A DNA stretch of 64,000 nt from positions 124,001 to 188,000 of IMG/VR virus record IMGVR_UViG_3300047157_000197. One strand, written 5' to 3'. The notes beneath the pieces were generated by a model. The model had not been told where the DNA came from and ran no database searches. It was given only the letters and a program-made list of their open reading frames with translations. Positions 1 through 10,403 of the stretch are shown piece after piece; within the stretch, counting starts at the first letter, position 1, and every line of letters begins with the position of its first letter. The stretch comes from a virus. A program made the position numbers and the translations under genes.

Positions 1-3000
1 ACAATCACATCTGGTAGTAATATCATTACTATAACTTCAACTGCAAGTGGTGGAGGTGGTTCAAACGAATCTTTAAACTCATTTACTGCATCATACTATA
101 CAGATTCTTCATCATTTGATTCAAGAATTGTAGGTATTTCTGCAAGTGGTAGTGGTGCTGATTGGAATACTAATTTACAAAATATTCCAAATGGAATTAT
201 TAGTGGTTCTATTCAAATTCTTGGTGGAACTGATATTATTAGTAGTTCTGCTCAAATATCATCTTTAGGATTTTTAACATCATCACATACAGATATATCA
301 TCTTTAAATGATTATACTGCATCAAATGATTTAAGATTAACTAATTTAGAATCAACAACTTCTTCATTAGATACACGAATAACTCAATTATCAGATACGA
401 CTGGTTCTTATGAAACAATAGGTAGAGGGATAATAAGTTCATCAGAACAATTCCCAAGTGGTATTGTTTCAAGTTCGGTTCAAATATTAGGTGGGACAGG
501 AATCCTTAGTGGTTCACATAGTGATTTATCATCATTAAATACATACACATCATCTACTGATGAAAGATTATCAAATATAGAAGCTGCAACTGGTTCTTAC
601 TTAACAAGTGATAGTGATTCTCAAACACTTTCTATAAGTGGAGACCAATTAACAATATCAAGTGGTAATGTTGTAACTATACCAACTGGTTCAAGTGCAG
701 TAGAAGGAACTATTAGTGGTTCACAACAAATAACTGATTTAGGATTCATTTCTTCATCACATACAGATGTAACTCATTTAAATACGTTTACTTCATCAAT
801 ACAAACCGAAGTAGATGCATTATCTGCAGCAACATCATCGTATTTAACAAGTGAAACTGATTCTCAAACACTTTCTATAAGTGGAGACCAACTTACAATA
901 TCAAGTGGTAATACAATAACAATACCAAGTGGTAGTAGTGGTACAACAGATTATACTCAACTTACAAATGTTCCAAGTGGATTAGTAAGTGGTTCATCTC
1001 AAGTAGATTATGATGTTCTAACTGGTGGTAAAGGATTACTTAGTGGTTCTCATACAGATATAAGTTCATTAAATGATTATACATCATCAACCGATACACG
1101 ATTAAGTGGTATAGATTCAATAACTTCTTCTTTAGAACAAAGAGTTAGTGAAATTGAATCAAATACAGGTTCATATGATGATTTAACAAATATAACACAC
1201 TTAAATACATTTACATCTTCTTATTATACTGATTCTGCATCATTTGATACTCAGATATCAACTGAAAAGGGTAGAATAGATAATATACTAAGTGGTGCTA
1301 ATGCAGATTACGACCAATTCGTAGAAATTGTTAATTTAGTTAACTCAACTGATACAGAAAACGATACGGCATTTGCAAACCATTATACTTCAAGTAGACA
1401 AAGGTTAACTGCTCTTGAAACATTCACATCATCAATAGATACAAGTATAAAATCTAAATTAGATTCTGATGGTGTATTTAGTGGTTCATTAGTTGCAGGT
1501 GAAAATATAACAATAAATGTAGATGGTAGTAACTATATTATATCATCTTCTGCAAGTGGTGGTAGTTCAAGTGTAACTGTTTCAGATTCTGCACCAAGTT
1601 CTCCATCACAAGGAGATTTATGGTGGAAATCAGATGATGGTAATCTTTATGTTTACTATGATGGGTATTGGGTAATTTCACTTGATACTACATCTACTTT
1701 ACCAAGTGGTGTAATTAGTGGTTCATCTCAATTAACTTCTTCTTATGATACAAGATATTCTTTAAGTGGTTCAAGTGGTGTATCTGATTATACTGATTTA
1801 ACAAATATACCTACTAATATTATTAGTGGTTCACAACAAATTACTGATTTAGGATTTATATCCTCATCACATACTGTAATTGACTCGTTAAATACATTTA
1901 CTTCATCAATACAAACAGAAGTAAATGCTATATCTGCTCAAACATCATCTTACCTAACAGAACTTCCTGATGGATTAGTTTCTGGTTCTGTTCTTAGAAC
2001 TTTAGGTGGAACAGGTGTTTTAAGTGGTTCTAAAACTGATATAAGTTCATTAAACGTATTCACTTCTTCAATTCAAACAGAAGTAGATGGTTTGAGTTCG
2101 TTTACATCATCTTATTTAACTGAAATACCAGCTGGTACAATAAGTGGTTCATCACAATTAACATCTTCTTATGATACAAGGTATGCGTTAAGTGGTTCTG
2201 GTGGTGGTGGAGATACTGATTTTGATGGAAATAGAATTGTATCACAAGAAAAACTACCAACGATGTTTTCATCATCGTTTAATCCAGGTACAAGTGGTTC
2301 AGTAGTAGATTTCTTAAACGCAGTATTTTATCCAAACTCAGACCCTGCTATATCAAGTGGTAATCAAACTATATCTGAATATAGTTCAAGTGGTTCACCA
2401 ATATTTACTTTAGAAGCAACAGACCCTGAAGGACAGGCATTAACATTTGGTACAGGTTCAACATATACTGATGATTTAGTTAGAGTTGCATCCAATGGTG
2501 TTGTAACCTTAAATGCAGTACCAACATCTGCATCATTTAATACTGATTTAGTAGGTGGTTCACATGGACATACGTTTATTGCAAAAACAACTGATACATT
2601 TAACTCATCAATTGAAAAAGATATTACAATATTTGTAACACCAAACTCAACACCTGTATTTAGAGAAACTTCTACTAGTGGAAATGTAATTACATCGGTA
2701 ACTTCAAACTTAAACGAAAGTTCAGCTGATAATACTTTATTAAAAAGAGTATTCTTTACAGATGCAAATGGAGATTCAATAACAATACACTCATCTTCAA
2801 TAGATGGTAATCATTTTGAAGTAATAAAATCATCAACGTATGTTGATATCTTACAAAATACTGGTTCTTTAAATTATGAAGAACAAACAACATATAATTT
2901 CAGTATATCTGCATCGGATGAACACTATGAGTTAGGACAAGATTCTGATTCAATAGCTGTTTTACCAATTACTGTAAATGTAACTGATAACTTAGTACCA

Positions 3001-6000
3001 ACTATTTCAAATCAATCACTATCATCTATAAATGAGAATTCATCAGATGGAACAACTGTTGGAACAATATCTGCAGCAGATAATGAAGGAGATACTATAA
3101 CATTTGCTAATTTTACTTTATATAAGTTAGAATTAGATAATGTAAATGTATCAAGTGGTTCGTATGGTGGTACTTCTCAATTAACAGACCCACATGAGAA
3201 CCCATTCCAAATGAGTTCAAGTGGAGTAGTGACAAGAAAAGTAGGAATTTTCTTAAATTCCGATTTAATAAACGAATACCAATATACAGTTCAAGTTAAA
3301 GATTCATATAACGAATCTTCTAACCCTGCAATCATCACAATACCAATTACTGATGATACACCAGCAATTATTTCTGATAACTGGTCAGCAGGACCGTATA
3401 TTAAAGAATCTGAAGAAAATGGTACAACTATAAAAACAACAAACTATGGTTCTAGTACTGCAGATTATAATTCAAATCAAAGTGGAACATTTACATCATC
3501 AAATCCAGCAATTGTAATAAATGGTAGTGGTAATTTATCATTAGGAGTTGATTTAAGTGGTTCTGTAACACAAAGTGATGATTCATTGGATTCTGTAATT
3601 ACATTTACTAATACTTTCGGTACAATAACGACTGATAACTTAAATGTAGATATAGTACACAACCATCACCCAAGTGCATCGTTCACATTACAAAATTCTA
3701 ATCTAAATACAAATTTAGCAACAACAAATACAAACTTGGTTCTTGTTTCGATAACTGACACTGAAGGTGATACTCCTTATTCTGCTTCTTTATCTGGTAC
3801 TGATGCGGGGAAACTCAATCTCAATTATACAAACTCAAATTCATCTTCTTTATACATTAGAGCAAATGAGAATTTATCTGCAGGGACCATAACTTATAAC
3901 CTAAGAGTATCTGATTCTTATAGTGAAGTTTCAGATTACATAGGTAACACGATTTCAATCAATCAAACCGATACTGGTACACTTGGTGGAGATACAACCT
4001 CTCATATTATAGAATCAGCAAGAAATAATGATTCATTGAGAGATGCAACTGGCTTTGAAGGTGGTAATACCTCTCAATTAACTGTTTCATACTCTGGTTC
4101 TGATGGAACTCCGAGTGTTCAATCATTTACTTCATCAAATCCATCGATAGATATTGATTCAAGTGGTAATCTTACCCTTGCAGTTGATATAAGTGGTTCA
4201 CTTACAAGTTCAGGTGATACAATTTCATCTGATATTACATTCCAAGATAACTATGGTAATGTTGGTAGTGGTAGTTTAACAGTAAATGTATTTGGAAACT
4301 CACATCCAAGTGCTTCGTTCACTAATAATAGTGGAGTTTACAATACAAACCAAGCAACATCAAGTGCATTAATGGTTTCACTAACAATTACAGATGAAGA
4401 ATCAGATACTCCATTCAGTATGAGTTTAAGTGGTACAGATGCTAACAAATTTAACATCGAATCACAAAATTCTAACACATCATCTATTCAATTAACTGCG
4501 GTTTCTGATTTAGATAGTGGAACTTACTCATATACTGCTTCAGTATTTGACCAATTTAGTGAAGTATCACAATATGAAAGAGAAATAACAATCGCAGAGG
4601 CTGATTTGGGTACTCTTTCAACAAATGGTACGTTCTATGTTATAGAATCTGCTGTAAATGGTAACAATATCGTAACAAACTCAAATGGTAGAACAGGAAC
4701 ACAAGGAGATTTAGGAGTTTCTTACTCACCTAACTATGGTTCACAAGTTGTACAAGAGTTTACTTCATCAAATGCATTTGTTTCTGTAAATTCAAGTGGT
4801 AATTTATCAGTTGGAACAAACATAAGTGGAAGTAGTGAAACAAGTGGAGATAGTATTACCTCTAATATAACTTGGGCAGACCAACATGGTAATGTAGGTA
4901 GTGGTTCTATATCAGTTAATGTAACAACTAACAATGCACCAACTACAAGTTCAGTATCAACTCAATTTGAAAACACAAATCAAGCAACTGGTTCCGTTGA
5001 AGTATTAGAATTAACAATATCTGATACTGAAAGTGATTCAATGCCAAATTCTGGCTTAACTTGGTCAAGTTATAACTCAACTTATTTCACACCATCGGTT
5101 TCAACACCTAATATGCGTTTAAATGCAAACAATATATCAGTTCCAAGTGGAACTTACCCTTGGGAAGTAACATTAAAAGATGAACATGGATTTAATACAC
5201 GAGTTGTAAGTGGTTCATTAGTAATAACACAAGCCGATACAGGTACTTTAGGAGGAGATACAACATCATATATTATTGAATCTGCATTAAGTGGTGATGT
5301 ATTAAGAGATGCAACTGGTTTTAACAATGGAAACCCATCTGATTTAGATGTTTCATATTCTCCATCATATGGTTCACCATCAGTTCAATCATTTACTTCA
5401 TCTAATCCTGCTATATTAGTTAATAGTAGTGGGGCTTTAACTTTAGGTGTAAATTTAAGTGGTTCAGTAACACAAAGTGGAGATACTATAAATTCAGATA
5501 TAACATTCCAAGATGAATATGGTAATATTGGTAGTGGTTCTGTAACTTTAACAGTATTTGGTAATCAATCACCAGCAGCATCATTCGTTTCATCTTCAAA
5601 TTATGAAGCTGATAACGCAACCAATGGTTCAACTGCAGGTTTAGTAACAGTATCCGATACTGAATCAAATTCACCATTTACTTTAACAATCGGTGGTACA
5701 CATGGTTCAAGTTTCCAAGTAAGTGGTAGTTCATCTCCATTTACAATACAACCGAATACAAGTTTATCGGCAGGAACATATACAATTGACATAACAGTAG
5801 CAGATAGTTATTCAGAATCAGTAACATTATCAAATGAAACAATAACAGTTGATGCATCAGCAAATAATGGTGAAATTTATATTTACTATTCTAATTTTGG
5901 TTCAAATGCAGGATTTAGTGCAAACTATAATGGTGTAATGGGTGCAAGTACTGTAAATAGTGATTCTCCACCTCAAGTAACTGCATATACTGCAAATACT

Positions 6001-6444
6001 GCATCACCATACTATAAATTTAAAGCAGGTGATATAGGAAGTACAAGTATTTCATTAGCAGGTGGAAAAACTGCAACATTAGCAGCAACAGTAAGTGGTT
6101 CTGATTTAAATACAGCAATATCTGCATCAGCTGGAGCTATGAGTTGGGCAGGTGGAGTACAAACAATTATAGTTTTCCCAAGTGGTTCATCAATGTTAGG
6201 TGTACCTACATCTATGACAGATGGATTTGGTGGAAGTACGACTGGAGAGTATGTTTTAGTAGAATATGCAGATGGAACGAGTGCACCTTTAGGAGCTTCA
6301 CCAACAGTAATACAATCTATTGTGTTAGATTCAACAAAAGATGGGTTTGATGAGTGGAATGTAATAGGAACAGTAGGACAGAACTCAGCAACAACAATGA
6401 GATTAAAAGTAATTGCAAGTAGTGGTTCACTTGGAGATTTTTAA
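1..6444 (+). CDS. Giant tail-fibre/adhesin protein, 5' end outside window
   Basis: The frame is open from base 1 to the stop at 6442-6444, so at least 2147 residues are encoded and the true start lies upstream. There is no ATG, GTG or TTG in this frame before the TTG at 2092, which is internal and not a real start. The first ~700 residues are Ser/Thr/Asn-rich fibre sequence with recurrent SGSSQ units, two copies of a DSQTLSISGDQLTIS element (about 612-660 and 858-906), and a GDLWWKSDDGNLYVYYDG-type element near 1612-1665. Bases about 2350-3350 encode cadherin-like segments (DNEGDTITF, ATDPEGQALTF). Four tandem repeats follow, then a distinct C-terminal domain from about 5870. The role is most likely host adhesion or a long tail fibre, inferred from composition and from the fibre genes that follow. 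The exact fibre class is unknown. Confidence 0.85.
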   Translation, partial: TITSGSNIITITSTASGGGGSNESLNSFTASYYTDSSSFDSRIVGISASGSGADWNTNLQNIPNGIISGSIQILGGTDIISSSAQISSLGFLTSSHTDISSLNDYTASNDLRLTNLESTTSSLDTRITQLSDTTGSYETIGRGIISSSEQFPSGIVSSSVQILGGTGILSGSHSDLSSLNTYTSSTDERLSNIEAATGSYLTSDSDSQTLSISGDQLTISSGNVVTIPTGSSAVEGTISGSQQITDLGFISSSHTDVTHLNTFTSSIQTEVDALSAATSSYLTSETDSQTLSISGDQLTISSGNTITIPSGSSGTTDYTQLTNVPSGLVSGSSQVDYDVLTGGKGLLSGSHTDISSLNDYTSSTDTRLSGIDSITSSLEQRVSEIESNTGSYDDLTNITHLNTFTSSYYTDSASFDTQISTEKGRIDNILSGANADYDQFVEIVNLVNSTDTENDTAFANHYTSSRQRLTALETFTSSIDTSIKSKLDSDGVFSGSLVAGENITINVDGSNYIISSSASGGSSSVTVSDSAPSSPSQGDLWWKSDDGNLYVYYDGYWVISLDTTSTLPSGVISGSSQLTSSYDTRYSLSGSSGVSDYTDLTNIPTNIISGSQQITDLGFISSSHTVIDSLNTFTSSIQTEVNAISAQTSSYLTELPDGLVSGSVLRTLGGTGVLSGSKTDISSLNVFTSSIQTEVDGLSSFTSSYLTEIPAGTISGSSQLTSSYDTRYALSGSGGGGDTDFDGNRIVSQEKLPTMFSSSFNPGTSGSVVDFLNAVFYPNSDPAISSGNQTISEYSSSGSPIFTLEATDPEGQALTFGTGSTYTDDLVRVASNGVVTLNAVPTSASFNTDLVGGSHGHTFIAKTTDTFNSSIEKDITIFVTPNSTPVFRETSTSGNVITSVTSNLNESSADNTLLKRVFFTDANGDSITIHSSSIDGNHFEVIKSSTYVDILQNTGSLNYEEQTTYNFSISASDEHYELGQDSDSIAVLPITVNVTDNLVPTISNQSLSSINENSSDGTTVGTISAADNEGDTITFANFTLYKLELDNVNVSSGSYGGTSQLTDPHENPFQMSSSGVVTRKVGIFLNSDLINEYQYTVQVKDSYNESSNPAIITIPITDDTPAIISDNWSAGPYIKESEENGTTIKTTNYGSSTADYNSNQSGTFTSSNPAIVINGSGNLSLGVDLSGSVTQSDDSLDSVITFTNTFGTITTDNLNVDIVHNHHPSASFTLQNSNLNTNLATTNTNLVLVSITDTEGDTPYSASLSGTDAGKLNLNYTNSNSSSLYIRANENLSAGTITYNLRVSDSYSEVSDYIGNTISINQTDTGTLGGDTTSHIIESARNNDSLRDATGFEGGNTSQLTVSYSGSDGTPSVQSFTSSNPSIDIDSSGNLTLAVDISGSLTSSGDTISSDITFQDNYGNVGSGSLTVNVFGNSHPSASFTNNSGVYNTNQATSSALMVSLTITDEESDTPFSMSLSGTDANKFNIESQNSNTSSIQLTAVSDLDSGTYSYTASVFDQFSEVSQYEREITIAEADLGTLSTNGTFYVIESAVNGNNIVTNSNGRTGTQGDLGVSYSPNYGSQVVQEFTSSNAFVSVNSSGNLSVGTNISGSSETSGDSITSNITWADQHGNVGSGSISVNVTTNNAPTTSSVSTQFENTNQATGSVEVLELTISDTESDSMPNSGLTWSSYNSTYFTPSVSTPNMRLNANNISVPSGTYPWEVTLKDEHGFNTRVVSGSLVITQADTGTLGGDTTSYIIESALSGDVLRDATGFNNGNPSDLDVSYSPSYGSPSVQSFTSSNPAILVNSSGALTLGVNLSGSVTQSGDTINSDITFQDEYGNIGSGSVTLTVFGNQSPAASFVSSSNYEADNATNGSTAGLVTVSDTESNSPFTLTIGGTHGSSFQVSGSSSPFTIQPNTSLSAGTYTIDITVADSYSESVTLSNETITVDASANNGEIYIYYSNFGSNAGFSANYNGVMGASTVNSDSPPQVTAYTANTASPYYKFKAGDIGSTSISLAGGKTATLAATVSGSDLNTAISASAGAMSWAGGVQTIIVFPSGSSMLGVPTSMTDGFGGSTTGEYVLVEYADGTSAPLGASPTVIQSIVLDSTKDGFDEWNVIGTVGQNSATTMRLKVIASSGSLGDF
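3352..5870 (+). repeat. Four tandem protein-level repeats of about 206-211 residues
   Basis: Within the giant adhesin, units begin near 3352, 3970, 4600 and 5233. Each runs through a YIIES/HIIES/YVIES-type opening, a QSFTSSNP-type strand, a SGNLTL-VDISGS-type turn, a DITFQD-YGNVGSGS strand and a PSASF-type linker. The fourth unit is followed by a closing segment ending near 5870. Similarity is clear in protein and weak in DNA, so these are old duplications. They resemble cadherin/Ig-like bacterial surface repeats. Confidence 0.8.
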
Positions 6445-6452
6445 TATTTATA
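6445..6452 (+). promoter_or_regulatory. TATTTATA motif, candidate late promoter
   Basis: TATTTATA directly follows the stop codon of the giant adhesin and lies 30 bases before the ATG at 6483. It is one of a series of such motifs placed before virion genes in this window. Confidence 0.5.
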
Positions 6453-6482
6453 AAATAAGGATATAAAAGAAAGAAAAATAAA

Positions 6483-7073
6483 ATGCCAATTAGTGTTAGT
6501 TCAAAATTACAGTTAAATTCAGCAGCAATAGCAGCGAATGATGTATTCGCTGATATTCAGAGAATTAAGGGTGCATTTAAGATTTATACCTCTACTGTAA
6601 TGAATTCAACATCTGTAAATCATTTTTCAGATGGACAAATTGTTTATGTAGAAGATAGTGGTTCTTTATATAAAGCTAATGTAACTTTAGCAGATTATGT
6701 AAGTACATTCGAAGATACAGTATCTTTTTCTCAATTTTCTTTCGATAGTGGTTCATTTACTTCAGCATCATTTGATACTGGAACATCGGTTCTTACTTTC
6801 TTCGGACAAAACTTAGTAGGTTCTCCTCAAACATCTATGTCAATAGACCTATCTTCTCTTGAAGGAGGAGGTGGAGGAGGCGGTGGAGATATTACCGCAG
6901 TATTCACATCAGATGAAGGTATTACAGGCGGTGCATCAAGTGGTAATGTTGTATTAGAATTAGACCCAGGTGATGGAATTGTTTTAAATTCAAGTGGTAT
7001 AAACGTAAGTACAGGTTCTGCTCATTTTGTGAGTGGAGTTCAAAAAGTAGAAATAGATGGAGAAACTTTTTAG
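6483..7073 (+). CDS. Short tail-fibre protein ending in DGETF
   Basis: This 196-residue protein has an N-terminal half without low-complexity repeats (MPISVSSKLQLNS...). A Gly-rich stretch at about residues 124-132 is followed by a DITAVFTSDEGITGG-VVLELDPGDGIVLN segment typical of phage fibre shafts. It ends in IDGETF, a terminus shared with the fibre at 15579 and almost with the fibre ending at 10242 (IDGGTF). It lies between two fibre genes behind a TATTTATA motif. A role as fibre or fibre connector is inferred from composition and position. Confidence 0.7.
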   Translation: MPISVSSKLQLNSAAIAANDVFADIQRIKGAFKIYTSTVMNSTSVNHFSDGQIVYVEDSGSLYKANVTLADYVSTFEDTVSFSQFSFDSGSFTSASFDTGTSVLTFFGQNLVGSPQTSMSIDLSSLEGGGGGGGGDITAVFTSDEGITGGASSGNVVLELDPGDGIVLNSSGINVSTGSAHFVSGVQKVEIDGETF

Positions 7074-7091
7074 TATTAAAAATTCTCATCA

Positions 7092-7099
7092 TATTTATA
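7092..7099 (+). promoter_or_regulatory. TATTTATA motif in the 7074-7241 gap
   Basis: This is a copy of the late-type motif, 142 bases before the ATG at 7242 and upstream of two perfect palindromes. The distance is longer than for most copies, so activity would imply a long leader. Confidence 0.35.
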
Positions 7100-7108
7100 A
7101 AAGTAACA

Positions 7109-7144
7109 AACACTATATAGTGTTTTAATTATGGGAATATTCCC
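7109..7144 (+). other. Two adjacent perfect palindromes, possible terminator or regulatory site
   Basis: AACACTATATAGTGTT (7109-7124) is a perfect 16-base palindrome followed by TTAATT. GGGAATATTCCC (7133-7144) is a perfect 12-base palindrome. Both sit in the gap between the fibre genes at 6483 and 7242. They could form hairpins that stop or process the transcript, or bind a dimeric protein. There is no long T-run, so a standard terminator is not certain. Confidence 0.4.
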
Positions 7145-7241
7145 GTTGAACAAATGGTTACATAAATAAAATTCAATAAAGGTTATTTAACAAAAAATTA
7201 TTTTAAATTAACATTTTAACAAAAAAAGGAAAAAATTAAAA

Positions 7242-10200
7242 ATGGCACAAATTATTAAGCACAGAAGAGGTAATCTCGAAGGTCTGAAAGATGCAACAAC
7301 AAGAGCAGGTGAACTGTTAGTTGTTACTGGTTCAAGTGGTCTTGGAACGATTGCCAATGGAGCTGATTTAGTATTTGTTGGTATCGATGGTTCAACGGCG
7401 AGTCCTGTAAACAAAATATTACAAGGAACAACCGTACCGAATTTAAGTGGAGCAGACTACAACACTCATGTTGATGGTATTCCCTTCTTCGATACAGATG
7501 ATGAAAAATTATATATCTTAAACAAAGGTGGAAACGTCGAAGTTAAAGCATCTCCTCAAACAGGTGGAACAGGTATTGTATCTGGTTCCTCACAAGTAGT
7601 ATTACAATCTGCTGATAAAACAGGATTTACAGGAGCAAGTTCAATAACAACATTAGGTACAATTACTGCCGGTGTATGGAATGGTACTGCAATTGCAAAT
7701 GCTAATTTAGCAAACTCAAGTATAACAATAGATGGTTCTGCTATCTCATTAGGAGGTTCAGTAACTACTTTACAATTAGGTACAAGTTCAACAACTGCAC
7801 TTGCTGGAGATACAACAACTATAACTGGTGGACAAGCATCAGCAATTACTGCGAATACTGCTAAAGTATCAAACGTATCAACTGATTTAAGTATTAGTGG
7901 TACATCTGGAGCTAGCTAGAACGATAGAATCTTCAGATGGTACTAATGCAATCATACCAATAGCAACAACATCGGTTTCTGGTTTATTATCACCAGGATT
8001 ATTTGATGAAATAGATGCTAACACTGCTAAAACTGGAATTACTAGTGGTCAAGCATCAGCAATTACTGCGAATACTGCTAAAGTATCTGCTACTTCATCT
8101 AATGTAGTATCAGCACTTTCTAACCAAGCAACCGATTTCGGTACTGGTAGAGTTAGTGGTGATGATTTTGGTGATTCAGCTGGAACATCTACATTTACAG
8201 GTTCATTTGTTGGAGATGGTAGTGGTTTAACTGGATTAGCAACTAACTTAACTGTTGATGGTGATAGTGGAACTCAAAACGTAGATTTAATTGCAGATGA
8301 TTTACAATTCTTAGGAACTGCAAATGAAATCGCAACTGCAGTAACTAAAGTTGGTAATGATGTAAAAGTAACATTAAGTTTACCTGATGATGTAACAATC
8401 GGAAACGATTTAACAGTTGTTGGTAATTTAGAAGTACAAGGAACAACTACATCAGTTGATTCAACTACTGTTGTATTAGGAGATAACATTTTAGCTCTTA
8501 ATGGTAGTGGAGCAGCACTTGGTGGTTTAGAAGTACATGATTCAAATGGTCCTGCAAGTGGTTCATTATTATGGAATGGTACAACTAACCAATGGATTGC
8601 TGGAGCAAGTGGTTCAGAATCTAAAGTATTAGTTGCAAATGGTGATGGAGTATTCTCTGGTTCTGCACAAGTATCAGGAATTACAAATTCACAATTGGCT
8701 GGTTCAATATCAAATGATAAATTAGCTGGTTCTATATCTAACGATAAATTAGCTGGTTCAATTGCAAATAATAAATTAGCAAATTCTTCTATAACAATAG
8801 ATGGTTCTGCTATAGCATTAGGTGGTTCAGTAACTACTTTACAATTAGGTACAAGTTCAACAACTGCTTTAGCGGGTGATACTACAACTATAACTGGTGG
8901 ACAGGCTTCTGCAATTACTGCGAATACTGCTAAGAATACAAACGTAAGTACAGATTTATCTATAACAGGTACAACTGATGCTAGAACAATAGTTTCTTCA
9001 GATGGTACTAATGCAGTTATACCTGTTGCTACAACAAGTGTATCGGGTGTAATGTCAAAAACAATATTTGATGAACATACTGCAAATAACGCTAAGGTAT
9101 CTAACGTATCTACTAACTTATCATCAACAACTGCAACAGGACAAATAACAATTAATTCATCAGATGGTGATAATGTTGTTATTGGTGAAGCAACAGATGC
9201 TATTGCAGGTTTAATGAGTACAACTCATCACGATAAATTAGATGGTATTGAAGCTGGTGCTGATGTAACTGATGCTACTAATGTAACTGCTGCTGGAGCC
9301 TTAATGGATTCAGAAGTAACTAACTTAGCAGATGTAAAAGCATTTGATACTACTGATTATTTAGCAAGTTCAACAACAACTATAAGTGGAGCACAAGCAT
9401 CTGCAATTACTGCGAATACTGCTAAAGTATCTGCTACTTCATCTAATGTAGTATCTGCTTTATCAAATCAGGCAACTGATTTCGGTACTGGTAGAGTTAG
9501 TGGAGATGATTTCGGTAATGTTGCCGGAGATTCTACATTTACTGGTTCTTTCGTAGGAGATGGTAGTGGATTGACAGGATTAGCAACTAACTTAACAGTT
9601 AATACTGCTGATGTTGATTTATTAGCTGATGATTTAGATATCGTTGGTACTGCTAATGAAATCGAAGTTGCAACTGCAAAAGTTGGTAACGATGTAACTG
9701 TAACTATTGGTTTACCAGATGATGTATCAATTGGAAATAACCTTACGGTTGCTGGTAATCTTACAGTTGAAGGTACAACAACTACGGTTGATTCAACTCA
9801 AGTAACAATTGGTGATAGAATTATTGAATTAAACTATGCTAGAAATGCTGGTGATGCTGGTCTTTTAGTTTCTGATGTTGATGGTAGTGGAACTGTAAGT
9901 GGTTCTTTACTATGGGATGCATCTGCTGATAATTGGATGGCTGGTGCACTTGGAAGTGAAAAGGAAATTGCTTTATTAAACGCTTCTCCTACTTCTAATA
10001 CAGTACTTAAAGCTGATTCTAATGGATTATTAGTTGATTCATTGATTACTGATGATGGTACAAATGTAACAATAAGTGGAACTGCAGAATTAAGAATTAA
10101 TGCTGCAACTGCTAACTCATTTGTTTACTTTGATTCAAACAAATCTCTTGAATCGGTATCAGCTGCAACTGCAGGTGATGTAATTCAATGGAATGGTTCA

Positions 10201-10242
10201 TCATTCGTTGCTTCAAACGAGATAGATGGTGGTACATTCTAA
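7242..10242 (+). CDS. Large tail-fibre gene split by a CTAG duplication (frameshift)
   Basis: The first frame (7242-7919) starts with MAQIIKHRRGN, a motif like the N-terminus of other fibres here, and stops at TAG 7917-7919. The continuing frame runs to 10242; its apparent GTG start at 7897 is only a frame artefact. A paralogous stretch inside the same gene (about 8945-9010) reads DLSITGTTDARTIVSSDG without interruption. Here the DNA reads GCTAGCTAGA where GCTAGA is expected, so a 4-base CTAG duplication shifts the frame by +1. Joined, the protein is about 1000 residues, rich in SSITIDGSA-LGGSVTTLQL and ITGGQASAITANTAKV repeats, and ends IDGGTF. It could be a real mutation, an assembly error or a +1 frameshift at the UAG. 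Confidence 0.8.
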
Positions 10243-10264
10243 TAGGAATATACCTTAATAAATC

Positions 10265-10296
10265 AATCCCCCTTGGTAACTTGGGGGATTTTTTTT
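10265..10296 (+). terminator. Rho-independent terminator after the fibre gene
   Basis: Arms AATCCCCC (10265-10272) and GGGGGATT (10283-10290) enclose a 10-base loop and are followed by a run of eight T (10289-10296). It lies 22 bases after the stop codon. This is the most GC-rich hairpin in the AT-rich region. Confidence 0.9.
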
Positions 10297-10314
10297 ATAC
10301 TTTTTATTTTTTTA

Positions 10315-10322
10315 TATTTATA
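10315..10322 (+). promoter_or_regulatory. TATTTATA motif after terminator; second near-copy at 10366
   Basis: TATATTTATA follows the terminator and lies 81 bases before the ATG at 10404. A near-copy, TATATTTATTA at 10366-10375, sits 28 bases before the same ATG, the spacing usual for this motif in the window. Either could start the fibre transcript. Confidence 0.45.
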
Positions 10323-10403
10323 TAGGTGGATGATAGTATAATAAATACCCAAAATCCTAATGCATTATATTTATTAGTAATATAAAAAAGATAACATAAT
10401 TAA

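Noticed and set aside
2092-2094. TTG as start of the giant adhesin gene
   Set aside because: The frame is open and of the same fibre composition from base 1; the TTG is only the first possible start codon in that frame.
7897-10242. Separate gene starting at GTG 7897
   Set aside because: Its first residues (MVHLEL) are out-of-frame reading of the upstream fibre; homology to the paralogous repeat begins at ARTIESSDG after the CTAG duplication.
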